Origin: Microtetraspora glauca
GTDB lineage: Bacteria > Actinomycetota > Actinomycetes > Streptosporangiales > Streptosporangiaceae
Direction: 5' to 3'
DNA length: 64,000 nt
Assembly (NCBI GenBank): GCA_001570385.1
Contig: BBYL01000012.1
Coordinates: 248,001-312,000, forward strand
This document shows positions 8,736 to 16,473 of the stretch, piece by piece. A program made the position numbers and the translations under genes. The notes beneath the pieces are model-generated. The model had not been told where the DNA came from, did no database searches, and saw nothing but the letters and a program-made list of their open reading frames with translations. Position 1 is the stretch's first letter; every line of letters starts with the position of its first letter.

Positions 8736-8797
8736 TGCGCTGTGATCCCCGGTTTCGGGCCGTGGGAGGACGTCAAAGGCGAGGAGAACACCGCCCC

Positions 8798-10435
8798 GTG
8801 GCAACCGAAGTGAAACCGCAGGCGATGCCGGCCCCCTCCGGTGCCGGTCGGCCGGCGCCCGGCGCGCGCCCTGCCGTCCGCGCCGCCGCCTCCGTCGCGG
8901 GCGGGCTGCTGCTCTTCCTCGCCTTCCCGCCGATCGATCTCTGGTTCTGCGCCCCCATCGGCGTCGCGCTGCTCACCCTGGCGCTGTACGGCACGCGCCC
9001 GCGCCGGGCGGCCTGGCTGGCCTACGCCGGCGCGGTGGCGTTCCTGTTGCCGACGTTGTCATGGGTGCGCCCGATCGGTGATGACACCTGGCTGGCCCTG
9101 GTGGCGATCGAGAGCGTGTTCTGGGCCGTGCTCGGGGTGGCGGCCACCCTCGTGATGCGCGTGCGTCTGTGGCCGCTCTGGGTGGCCTGCCTGTGGGTCG
9201 CCCAGGAATGGGCCCGCGGCGTCGTCCCCTTCGGGGGATTCCCGTGGGCCCGGCTGGCGTTCAGCCAGGGCGATTCGCCGTACACCGGCTACGCCGCGCT
9301 GGGCGGCGCGCCGCTTGTAACTTTCACGGTGGTCCTGTCCGGGACGCTGCTGTCCCTGCTGCTCATCCGGCTCGTCCGGAGCATCCGGTGGACCCGCGTC
9401 GTTGCGGGCGCGCTTCTCGGTGCGATAGCCGTACCCCTGCTGGGGTTCGCGGTGCCCCGGCCCGGTGACGAGGGCAGGACAGTGAAGATCGGGGTCATCC
9501 AGGGCAACGTGCCCGGCCGGGGAATGTACTTCCTGGGCGACGAGCCGGCCGTCGTGCTCCAGAACCACGCCAACGAGACCCACCGCCTGGCCGAGGCCGT
9601 ACGCGCGGGAAAGCTCCCCAAACCCGACATCGTGGTCTGGCCGGAGAACTCCAGCGACATCGACCCGTACCGCAGCGAGTTGGCCAGGGGCATCATCGAC
9701 TCGGCGGTCAAGGACGTCGGCGTACCCGTCCTCACCGGCATCGTCGCGCTGATCGGCGACGAGAACCGCGCGACGCGGAGCCTCATCTGGGACCCGGTCA
9801 CCGGCCCCGGCGCCTACTACGACAAGCGGAACCTCGTGCCGTTCGGCGAGTTCACCCCGTTCAAGGAGATCATCCTGGCGCTGTCGGAGCGGGCCAACCT
9901 GGTCGGCCGCCAGTCCATCCCGGGGGACGGCCCCGGCGCGCTGCGGATGGGCCCTGTCACGATCGGCGCGATCGGTTGCTACGAGGTCGCCTTCGACGGG
10001 ACGGTGCGTGACGCGGTCGTCGCGGGCGGCAGCCCGCTCGTCGTGCAGACCAACAACGCCAGCTACGCGCTGACCAACCTGCCGCCGCAGCAACTCGCGA
10101 TGTCGAAATTGCGCGCCGTCGAGCACAACCGGAGTGTGATCACTACCGCCACGACGGGTATATCCGCATATGTGGACCCAGATGGCACGGTCGAGTGGCA
10201 GACCCGCGAGTTGGAGCCCGCGATGAACGTCGTGACCGTCCCCGTCAGGACACGCGACACGCTTGCCACGGAACTGGGCGCGGTTCCCGAGTGGATGCTG
10301 ATACTGATGGGAGCCGGCGCGACGGCTGTGGCGGTCATCTCACGGAAGCGAACCCGGAACGTGAGCGGCGTGGACGTCCCGCCCGTGCCCCCGGTACGGC
10401 CGGAAGGCATCGGCGACGCGAGCGAGGAGCGGTGA
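8798..10435 (+). CDS. lnt: Apolipoprotein N-acyltransferase
   Basis: 545 aa membrane enzyme that adds the third acyl chain to the N-terminal Cys of lipoproteins. The N-terminal half has about six to seven helices, followed by a nitrilase-like catalytic domain (about residues 225-490). The expected Glu-Lys-Cys triad is visible in VVWPENSSD (Glu near 284), YYDKRNLVPFGEF (Lys near 343) and IGCYEVAFDG (Cys near 393). A last helix lies near 500-520. The GTG at 8798 is chosen for GAGGAG 11 nt upstream. It is followed by ppm1 with a 4-bp overlap; in mycobacteria the two domains are fused in one protein. Confidence 0.95.
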   Translation: MATEVKPQAMPAPSGAGRPAPGARPAVRAAASVAGGLLLFLAFPPIDLWFCAPIGVALLTLALYGTRPRRAAWLAYAGAVAFLLPTLSWVRPIGDDTWLALVAIESVFWAVLGVAATLVMRVRLWPLWVACLWVAQEWARGVVPFGGFPWARLAFSQGDSPYTGYAALGGAPLVTFTVVLSGTLLSLLLIRLVRSIRWTRVVAGALLGAIAVPLLGFAVPRPGDEGRTVKIGVIQGNVPGRGMYFLGDEPAVVLQNHANETHRLAEAVRAGKLPKPDIVVWPENSSDIDPYRSELARGIIDSAVKDVGVPVLTGIVALIGDENRATRSLIWDPVTGPGAYYDKRNLVPFGEFTPFKEIILALSERANLVGRQSIPGDGPGALRMGPVTIGAIGCYEVAFDGTVRDAVVAGGSPLVVQTNNASYALTNLPPQQLAMSKLRAVEHNRSVITTATTGISAYVDPDGTVEWQTRELEPAMNVVTVPVRTRDTLATELGAVPEWMLILMGAGATAVAVISRKRTRNVSGVDVPPVPPVRPEGIGDASEER

Positions 10436-11208
10436 GCGACCCCTTGGGCATGGAGGAAGAGCTGATGGAGCGGACTTCCGGGCGGGTGCTCGTCATCGTC
10501 CCCACCTACAACGAGTGTGAGAACCTGCCGATGATCGTCGGGCGGCTGCGTGCGGCGCTGCCGGACGTGCATCTGCTCATCGCCGACGACAACAGCCCCG
10601 ACGGCACCGGCAAGATCGCCGACGAGTTGGCGGAGAAGGACGACCACGTCCACGTCATGCACCGTCCGGGCAAGCAGGGGCTCGGCGCCGCCTATGTCGC
10701 GGGGTTCCAGTGGGGCCTCGCCGAGGGGTACGACGTCCTGGTGGAGATGGACGCCGACGGCTCCCACCAGCCCGAGGAGCTGCACAAACTGCTCGACGCG
10801 GTGGCCGCGGGCGCCGATCTGGCGATCGGCTCCCGCTGGGTGCCGGGCGGGAAGGTCGTCAACTGGCCAGCCTCCCGCGAGTTCCTGTCCCGGGGCGCCA
10901 ACACCTACAGCCGCCTCATGCTCGGCATGCCCGTACGGGACGCCACCGCCGGCTTCCGCGCCTACCGGGCCGCCACCCTGGAGAAGGTCGGCCTGAACGA
11001 CGTCGAGTCGCAGGGATACTGCTTCCAGGTGGACCTCACCCTCCGCACGGTACGTCAGGGCCTGCGCGTGGCCGAGGTCCCGATCACGTTCGTCGAGCGC
11101 ACGGCCGGCGCCAGCAAGATGAACCGCAACATCATGGTCGAGGCCTTCTGGCGGATCGCCGTCTGGGGCGTCGGCGGCCTGCCCGACCGCTTCCGCAAGA
11201 AGGGCTGA
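10432..11208 (+). CDS. ppm1: Polyprenol monophosphomannose synthase (GT2 family)
   Basis: 258 aa glycosyltransferase that moves mannose from GDP-mannose to polyprenyl phosphate, the donor for protein O-mannosylation and glycolipid synthesis. Visible GT2 features are VPTYNECENL, the nucleotide-binding DDNSPDGT, and EMDADGSHQ with the metal-binding DxD. Near the end are GYCFQVDLT and ERTAGASKMNR, typical of DPM1-like enzymes. There is no C-terminal membrane domain, as in the soluble DPM1 class. The GTG start overlaps the lnt stop (GTGA), so the two are coupled. Confidence 0.93.
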   Translation: MSDPLGMEEELMERTSGRVLVIVPTYNECENLPMIVGRLRAALPDVHLLIADDNSPDGTGKIADELAEKDDHVHVMHRPGKQGLGAAYVAGFQWGLAEGYDVLVEMDADGSHQPEELHKLLDAVAAGADLAIGSRWVPGGKVVNWPASREFLSRGANTYSRLMLGMPVRDATAGFRAYRAATLEKVGLNDVESQGYCFQVDLTLRTVRQGLRVAEVPITFVERTAGASKMNRNIMVEAFWRIAVWGVGGLPDRFRKKG

Positions 11209-11226
11209 TCCGCGCCGCTCTCCTTG

Positions 11227-11261
11227 GCGGGCCGGTTCCCGGTCGATCATCGGCGGCCCGC
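11227..11261 (+). terminator. Possible terminator after ppm1
   Basis: GCGGGCC (11227-11233) and GGCCCGC (11255-11261) can pair across a 21-nt loop, followed by a short TTTCGCTC tract. It sits 19 bp after the ppm1 stop. The loop is long, so it is a moderate candidate. Confidence 0.35.
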
Positions 11262-11330
11262 GCGCTTTCGCTCTGAGCGATACCGGAACCGCCTGGGCCG
11301 ATGGCGGCGTTCCTCCTAACGGAGGTCGTG

Positions 11331-11870
11331 ATGTCGCGTGCTGGGCTGTTCCTCGCTTTTCTGATCATTCCCGTCATCGAGATCTGGCTGCTGATCCTGG
11401 TCGGCCAGACGATCGGCGGCGGGGCCACGGTCGTGCTGCTGCTGGCCGCCGCCGTGCTCGGTGGGTGGCTGATGCGCAGAGAGGGGCGCCGGGCCTGGGC
11501 GGGGCTGCAGACCGCCCTTCAGTCGGGCCGCATGCCGGAGCGCGAGCTGGGCGACTCCGCCATGGTGATGGCCGGTGGTGCCCTGCTGCTGGTCCCGGGC
11601 TTCCTCAGCGACATCGCCGGGATCTTCCTCGCCCTGCCGGTCACCCGGCCGATCGCGCGACGCGCTCTCGCGTGGTTCTTCGGCCGCCGTGTGGGCGCCA
11701 TGGCGGCCCGCTCGCCGTACGGCCCGCTGTTCGACCGCGCGGGCGGTCCCGGTGCTCCGGGAGGTCCCGGTAGTGCGGGCCGGGTCGTCCACGGCGAGGT
11801 GATCCAGGACGACGAGGTCGTCGAGGGGCAGATCGTCGTGCGGCGCCAGGACCCCCGGCAGAGCCCCTGA
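11331..11870 (+). CDS. fxsA: FxsA family membrane protein
   Basis: 179 aa. Hydrophobic segments lie at about residues 5-25 (FLAFLIIPVIEIWLLILVG), 30-48 and 78-100 (GGALLLVPGFLSDIAGI), the conserved FxsA core. The C-terminal 50 residues are Gly/Pro-rich and acidic, without motif. In E. coli overexpressed FxsA eases phage exclusion by F-plasmid PifA; the normal role is not known. The ATG at 11331 has GGAGG 5 nt upstream; a GTG one codon earlier would be too close to it. Apparently monocistronic. Confidence 0.88.
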   Translation: MSRAGLFLAFLIIPVIEIWLLILVGQTIGGGATVVLLLAAAVLGGWLMRREGRRAWAGLQTALQSGRMPERELGDSAMVMAGGALLLVPGFLSDIAGIFLALPVTRPIARRALAWFFGRRVGAMAARSPYGPLFDRAGGPGAPGGPGSAGRVVHGEVIQDDEVVEGQIVVRRQDPRQSP

Positions 11871-12035
11871 TCGACGGCGGGTCCCCTGTCGAACCACGGT
11901 CGGCGGCTCGCGGGTGACCGAGGGAGCCCCCGGCCGGATCCGCGGCGGAGGCGGCGAATGATCCCAGTAGCGCATGGACCCTCCCCGAACCGCACGCTCA
12001 CCGGCGGAGGAGGGCTCGCTCCCTAGCCTGGGCGC

Positions 12036-12065
12036 ATGGCGCAGCGACTCCACGGGCCGTCATGA
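12036..12065 (+). CDS. Possible 9-codon upstream ORF coupled to the YncE-like gene
   Basis: ATG at 12036 lies 6 nt after TAGCCT (12024-12029), a TAnnnT -10 box, so it could be a leaderless start. The frame encodes MAQRLHGPS and its TGA (12063-12065) overlaps the ATG of the next gene at 12062. That arrangement would deliver ribosomes to a gene with no ribosome-binding site of its own. The evidence is positional only. Confidence 0.25.
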   Translation: MAQRLHGPS

Positions 12066-13318
12066 CGGCGGCCGACCCCTTGTGGCGAGCAGGTACGGGC
12101 TTCAGTAGGGACGTCGGCCCGGGGCGTCTCCGTTCGGTCACCCTGGTTCTTCTCGGGGCGGTCCTCGCCGGATGCGGCTCGGCTCCTCACGGTGCCACGA
12201 CCAGCCCCGCCGCGGAACGCGGCGCCGTCCCGGCATCGCCCACGCCCAGCGCGTCCACGACCGCGTCCGGGACCACGACCGCGCGCTCGTCCGCGCAGGC
12301 GGATCCGAAGCGGGGCGGGGCCGAGCGTGACATCTACGCCGCCGACCGGCCGGGGATGCTCAGCCCCGCGGTCAGAGGTTTCCCGTCCCGCGTGTACGTG
12401 CCCAACAGCGAGAGCAACAGCGTCCACGTCATCGACCCCGCGACGTACAAGGTGGTCGACCGGTTCAGGACCGACCGCCTGCCGCAGCACGTGGTGCCGT
12501 CATGGGACATGAAGAAGCTGTGGGTCAACAACAACATCGGCAACACGCTCACCCCGATCGATCCGAAGACCGGCAAGCCCGGCCGGTCCATCCCGGTCGA
12601 GGACCCGTACAACCTGTACTTCACGCCCGACGGCACGACGGCCCTGGTGATGGCCGAGCGGAACAACGAACTCGATTTCCGCGACCCGCGGTCCATGCGG
12701 CTGTTGCACTCCATGCCGGTGCCCTGCCGGGGGATCAACCACGCCGACTTCACCGCGGACGGATCCGTCTTCCTCGCGAGCTGCGAGTTCTCCGGCGACC
12801 TCGTCGTCATCGACTGGCAGCGGCGGAAGGTGCTCAAGACGATCGCCCTGGGCTCCATGACCATGCCGCAGGACGTCAAGCTGTCACCGGACGGCACGAC
12901 CTTCTATGTGGCCGACATGTCGAGGGGCGGGGTCTGGCTGGTGGACGCGGCCACCTTCAAGGTCATCCGGTTCATGCCCACCGGGGCCGGGGCGCACGGC
13001 CTGTACGTCAGCAGGGACTCGCGCGTGCTCTATGTCTCCAACCGGGCCGCCGGATCCGTGTCGGTCGTGTCGTTCAAGGAGGGCAAGCCGATCGCGACCT
13101 GGTACATCCCCGGAGGCGGCTCGCCGGACATGGGCGGGCTGACCGCCGACGGCCGCGAGCTGTGGTTGTCCGGGCGCTACAACAGCGAGGTCTACGTCTT
13201 CTCCACGGTGTCCGGTGAGCTGACGCACCGGATCAAGGTCGGATCGGGGCCGCACGGCCTGTGCGTGTATCCCCAGCCGGGCCGCTACTCGCTCGGTCAC
13301 ACCGGGATCTTCCGGTGA
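12062..13318 (+). CDS. YncE-like beta-propeller lipoprotein
   Basis: 418 aa. A basic start and hydrophobic segment end in the lipobox VLAGCG near residue 38, so it should be a secreted lipid-anchored protein. A Ser/Thr/Ala-rich linker (40-80) is followed by a propeller of repeated blades: VYVPNSESNSVHVIDPATYKVV, KLWVNNNIGNTLTPIDPKTG, TFYVADMSRGGVWLVDAATF, and VLYVSNRAAGSVSVV are spaced about 42 residues apart. This is the YVTN/YncE fold. Its function is unknown in most bacteria. The stop overlaps the deacetylase start by 4 bp, so the two probably act together at the cell envelope. Confidence 0.82.
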   Translation: MTAADPLWRAGTGFSRDVGPGRLRSVTLVLLGAVLAGCGSAPHGATTSPAAERGAVPASPTPSASTTASGTTTARSSAQADPKRGGAERDIYAADRPGMLSPAVRGFPSRVYVPNSESNSVHVIDPATYKVVDRFRTDRLPQHVVPSWDMKKLWVNNNIGNTLTPIDPKTGKPGRSIPVEDPYNLYFTPDGTTALVMAERNNELDFRDPRSMRLLHSMPVPCRGINHADFTADGSVFLASCEFSGDLVVIDWQRRKVLKTIALGSMTMPQDVKLSPDGTTFYVADMSRGGVWLVDAATFKVIRFMPTGAGAHGLYVSRDSRVLYVSNRAAGSVSVVSFKEGKPIATWYIPGGGSPDMGGLTADGRELWLSGRYNSEVYVFSTVSGELTHRIKVGSGPHGLCVYPQPGRYSLGHTGIFR

Positions 13319-14145
13319 CCTCAGAGGGACCGGAGGCGTCCGGGGAGGTCCCGCCTTCGGGCCTTCCACGGCTGCGGCGCCGCCTGCTCTTCGTGGCTGG
13401 TGCGCTGGCCGTCGCCTCCGCCTGCTCCGACCCCCGTGACGACCCCCGTGACGGCACCCGCGCGGGAACCGGTGACGGCGGCCGCCGCGCCGCCGCCGCG
13501 CGTGGCGGCTCGCCCGGCTCGTCGGCCCGTGCCGTCCCCCGGTTGCCCGCGGAGGTGGCCCACGGCCGCCGCGATGATCCCGTGGTGTCCCTGACCTTCC
13601 ACGGCTCCGGCCCGCCGAAGCTCGCGGAGGAGGCGCTCAGGGCGATCGAGAAGGCGGGCGGGCACGCCACCGTGCTCGCCGTGGGCACCTGGCTCGACCG
13701 CTATCCGGCGATGGCCCGGCGGGTCCTGGACGGCGGCCACGATCTCGGCAACCACACACAGAACCATCTCGACATCTCGTCGCTGGACGCCGCCTCCGCG
13801 CGGAGAGAGATCGAGGAGTGCGCGGCCCGGCTGCGGGCCCTGACCGGGTCGATCGGCTCGTGGTTCCGGCCGTCGGCGGCCCGCACCGCCACGCCGCTCG
13901 TGCGGAGGCTCAGCGCCCAGGCGGGCTATCCCACGTGCCTGTCCTACGACGTCGACTCGCTCGACCACACCGATCCGGGGCCGGACGCCGTCGTCGCAGG
14001 CGTCCTGCGCGCCGTACGGCCCGGCTCCGTCGTGAGCATGCACCTCGGGCATCCGGGGACGGTGACGGCACTTCCCCGGATCCTGGACGGGCTGCGGTCC
14101 CGGAACCTGCGCGCGGTGACCGCGACCGAGCTCCTGCGTCGCTGA
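13315..14145 (+). CDS. Polysaccharide deacetylase-like (NodB) exported protein with altered motif 1
   Basis: 276 aa. GTG start overlaps the propeller gene's stop. Residues 20-38 form a signal segment ending ASAC, a weak lipobox. The NodB-like domain covers about 85-275. The HTxxH metal motif is intact (GNHTQNHLD) and later motifs are recognisable (FRPSAAR, SYDVDSLDHTD, SMHLGHPG). Motif 1, normally TFDDG with the catalytic base and a metal-binding Asp, reads TFHGSG. Both Asp residues are missing, so the protein may be inactive, use another metal site, or bind glycans only. The pairing with a propeller lipoprotein suggests cell-wall or surface-glycan work (inference). Confidence 0.8.
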   Translation: MTSEGPEASGEVPPSGLPRLRRRLLFVAGALAVASACSDPRDDPRDGTRAGTGDGGRRAAAARGGSPGSSARAVPRLPAEVAHGRRDDPVVSLTFHGSGPPKLAEEALRAIEKAGGHATVLAVGTWLDRYPAMARRVLDGGHDLGNHTQNHLDISSLDAASARREIEECAARLRALTGSIGSWFRPSAARTATPLVRRLSAQAGYPTCLSYDVDSLDHTDPGPDAVVAGVLRAVRPGSVVSMHLGHPGTVTALPRILDGLRSRNLRAVTATELLRR

Positions 14146-14219
14146 GCCGGGGACCCTCGGCCGTCCGGCTCGCGTCCACGACCGGGGTACCGGCCCGCTG
14201 GTGAAACGTTCATCGATGT

Positions 14220-14250
14220 CCGGCCGGCGCCGAGGGCGGGCGCCGGCCGG
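14220..14250. terminator. Bidirectional terminator
   Basis: A perfect 12-bp stem, CCGGCCGGCGCC paired with GGCGCCGGCCGG, encloses a 7-nt loop. It lies between the convergent deacetylase and ROK kinase genes and touches the kinase stop codon at 14251. There is no long U tract, as is common in actinobacteria. Confidence 0.75.
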
Positions 14251-15279
14251 TCAACGGCCGACGCTCTCGGCGAGGGCGGCCAGTGCCGCGCCCCGGGCGC
14301 CCGCCATGTCAAGGTCGTCCACCAGTGACACGGTCGCGACCCGCCGCTGCTCCTCACGCAGGAGGGTGTGCTCGCGCACCTTCTCCAGGAACCACTCACG
14401 GAAGTGCGGCGCCGCCTCGACCACCCCGCCGCCCAGGAAGTACGCGCTGGGATCGGTGAAGTTGGCCGCGATCGTGAAGAGCCGGCCGATCGCCATGGCC
14501 TGCTGCTCGAAGACCTTGAGGGCGAGCGGGTCGCCGGTCTCGCCGTAGCCGCGCAGCAGCTTGGCGGCCTTCCCGATGGGCTCGACGGAGGCCAGCTCAT
14601 GGTCGGGGAACCGGGTCAGCCAGTAGGGCAGCAGGTTCTTCTCGATGCCGGTCAGGGACGCCACGCTCTCGGCGTCGCCGGTGAATCCGCAGTTGCACTC
14701 CGGCAGCGGCTGCCCCTCCTCCAGCAGGCCGTGCAGCGGGATGTGGACGTGCCCCAGCTCGCCCGCCATCCCGGCGGCCCCCTTGACCACCCGCCCCTCC
14801 TCGATGATGCCGCCGCCGAGCCCCGTGCCGACGATCGCGGAGATCGAGGAGTACTCCCACTCGCGGGCCCCGAAGCGTACGTGATGGGCGTAGAGGGCGG
14901 CGGCGTTGCCGTCGTTGTTGTAGACGACCGGAAGGTCCAGATGGGCTTCCAGCGCCCCCCGGAAGTCGAAGCCGTGCCAGGCGGGCTCGGAGAAGTTGGT
15001 CGCGCCCTTCGTCGAGATGACGCCGTCCGCGCTGGCCGGGCCCGGAGTGTCCAGGCCGACGGCGCGCACCTGGGAGCGGGTGATCCCGGTCAGCTGGAGC
15101 ACGTTCTCCATGGCATGGGCCAGCTGCTCGACCGCCACCTCGGGTCCCTCGCGCACCAGGCTCGGCGTCTCCGCCATCCGATCCACCAGGAAGCGGCCGG
15201 AGGCGTCGAGCACGGTCGCGTTGTTGCTGGTGCCGCCGTTGTCGAGTCCGACGACGACCCACGAGTCTGCATGTGCCAT
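14251..15279 (-). CDS. ROK-family sugar kinase
   Basis: 342 aa cytoplasmic kinase, probably phosphorylating glucose or an amino sugar. The phosphate loop reads GLDNGGTSNNATVLD, the hinge NNDGNAAALYAH with catalytic Asp, and the glycine motif SAIVGTGLGGGII. GELGHVHIP supplies the zinc-site His region, while the canonical CxCGxxGC is reduced to ECNCGFTGD, so some metal ligands differ. There is no HTH domain, so it is an enzyme and not a regulator. It follows the HAD gene on the same strand after 142 bp with its own possible TAGTCT -10 box. Confidence 0.85.
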   Translation of the reverse strand: MAHADSWVVVGLDNGGTSNNATVLDASGRFLVDRMAETPSLVREGPEVAVEQLAHAMENVLQLTGITRSQVRAVGLDTPGPASADGVISTKGATNFSEPAWHGFDFRGALEAHLDLPVVYNNDGNAAALYAHHVRFGAREWEYSSISAIVGTGLGGGIIEEGRVVKGAAGMAGELGHVHIPLHGLLEEGQPLPECNCGFTGDAESVASLTGIEKNLLPYWLTRFPDHELASVEPIGKAAKLLRGYGETGDPLALKVFEQQAMAIGRLFTIAANFTDPSAYFLGGGVVEAAPHFREWFLEKVREHTLLREEQRRVATVSLVDDLDMAGARGAALAALAESVGR

Positions 15280-15421
15280 GCGGGAGATTCCTTTGCCCTC
15301 GCTTGTCAGTGCGAAGACTATTGCGAGAACCGCCCCGGAGGCACCTGCCGTACGGACCCGAATCGCCGACCGGTCCCCGGGACGGCGGGCGTGGCGACCG
15401 GCATCGAGACCGGCGCGCGGG

Positions 15422-16174
15422 TCAGCGTGCGGTCACGGGCACCCGGCCGGTCACCGACACCTCGTCGAGGTCGGAGACGAGGAGATCCGCCATGGCGAAA
15501 CCGGTCCCGGTGCCGGACGGCGTATCCCGCGCTCCGCCCCGGTCCACGCCGACGATCAGTCCGAAACCGCCCCGCCGTGCCGCCTCAAGGCCGGGAAGCG
15601 TGTCCTCCACCACGATCGTCCGTTCCGGTGGGACGCCGAGGCGGCGGGCGGCCTCCAGGAACATCGCGGGGTCGGGCCGTCCGGGAAGCCCGAGCCGTCC
15701 GGCGTCGTCGCCGTCCACCAGCTGGTCGAACAGGTGGCCGACCGCCGCCGAGGTGAGGATCCGGCGGCAGTGCCTGCTCGCGGAGACGGCGGCGATGCGC
15801 AAGCCACGCCGCCGCAGCTCGCGGAGCAGGGCCACGCTTCCGGGGTGGGCCGCGACGCCGTGCCGCCGCAGATGCGCGGTGAAGAGCGCGTCCTTCTCCT
15901 CGGCCAGCGAGCGGACGCTGGCGGTGCCGGGCGGGCCGTCCTCGGGCAGGCTGAGGCCGCGGGAGGCCAGGAACGTGCGGATGCCGTCGAGCCGTGGCCG
16001 CCCGTCCACGTGGCGCAGGTAGTCGTCGCGGATGTCGAACGGCTCCGAGCGGCCGTGCAGGAACGTGTCGAACACGTGCTTCCAGGCCGCGGCGTGCACG
16101 CGCGCGGTGTCGGTGACCACGCCGTCCGTGTCGAGGATCGCCGCGTTGAACGAGGTCAGATCGATGGCCGCCAT
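15422..16174 (-). CDS. HAD-superfamily hydrolase, beta-phosphoglucomutase-like
   Basis: 250 aa. Motif I is ILDTDGVVTDTARVH, with a Thr where beta-phosphoglucomutases usually have Phe (DFDGV). The cap domain contains HVDGRPRLDGIRTFLASRG, typical of beta-phosphoglucomutase and related phosphatases. Motif II is AAVSASRHC, and motif IV VVEDTLPGLEAARRGGFG. The ATG at 16174 has AAAGGG 7 nt upstream; the longer upstream frame looks non-coding. With the neighbouring ROK kinase it may process glucose phosphates from maltose-, trehalose- or kojibiose-type disaccharide phosphorolysis (inference). Confidence 0.83.
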   Translation of the reverse strand: MAAIDLTSFNAAILDTDGVVTDTARVHAAAWKHVFDTFLHGRSEPFDIRDDYLRHVDGRPRLDGIRTFLASRGLSLPEDGPPGTASVRSLAEEKDALFTAHLRRHGVAAHPGSVALLRELRRRGLRIAAVSASRHCRRILTSAAVGHLFDQLVDGDDAGRLGLPGRPDPAMFLEAARRLGVPPERTIVVEDTLPGLEAARRGGFGLIVGVDRGGARDTPSGTGTGFAMADLLVSDLDEVSVTGRVPVTAR

Positions 16175-16473
16175 GGCGCCGCCCTTTCCGTGCTGGACGT
16201 TGGAGTGAACACGAGCCTCTCCGTTCCGGTTCGGATGGGCACCACCGGACCGTTCCATCATGAGGGACGGCTCCATGGCGGCCTGGAACCACCCCACCAT
16301 CTCGCGAGATCCGGGGGAAAGGCCGAAGGTCCGTGATCGGCGGGCCCAATGTCCCCGGCGTACGGCACCGCGGGGGCGGAGGCGCACCGCCCAGGTCCCG
16401 GGCCGTCGCGGCGGCTCCGGACAGAGGGTCCAGAGTAGGGGGAGGGGCATTCACCTCGGAGGAGGGGACGGAC

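Noticed and set aside
8191-8813. Frames of 98-174 codons across the lnt leader on both strands
   Set aside because: Low-complexity Pro/Arg/Gly translations, no ribosome-binding sites, no family resemblance; the region is better explained as promoter plus leader.
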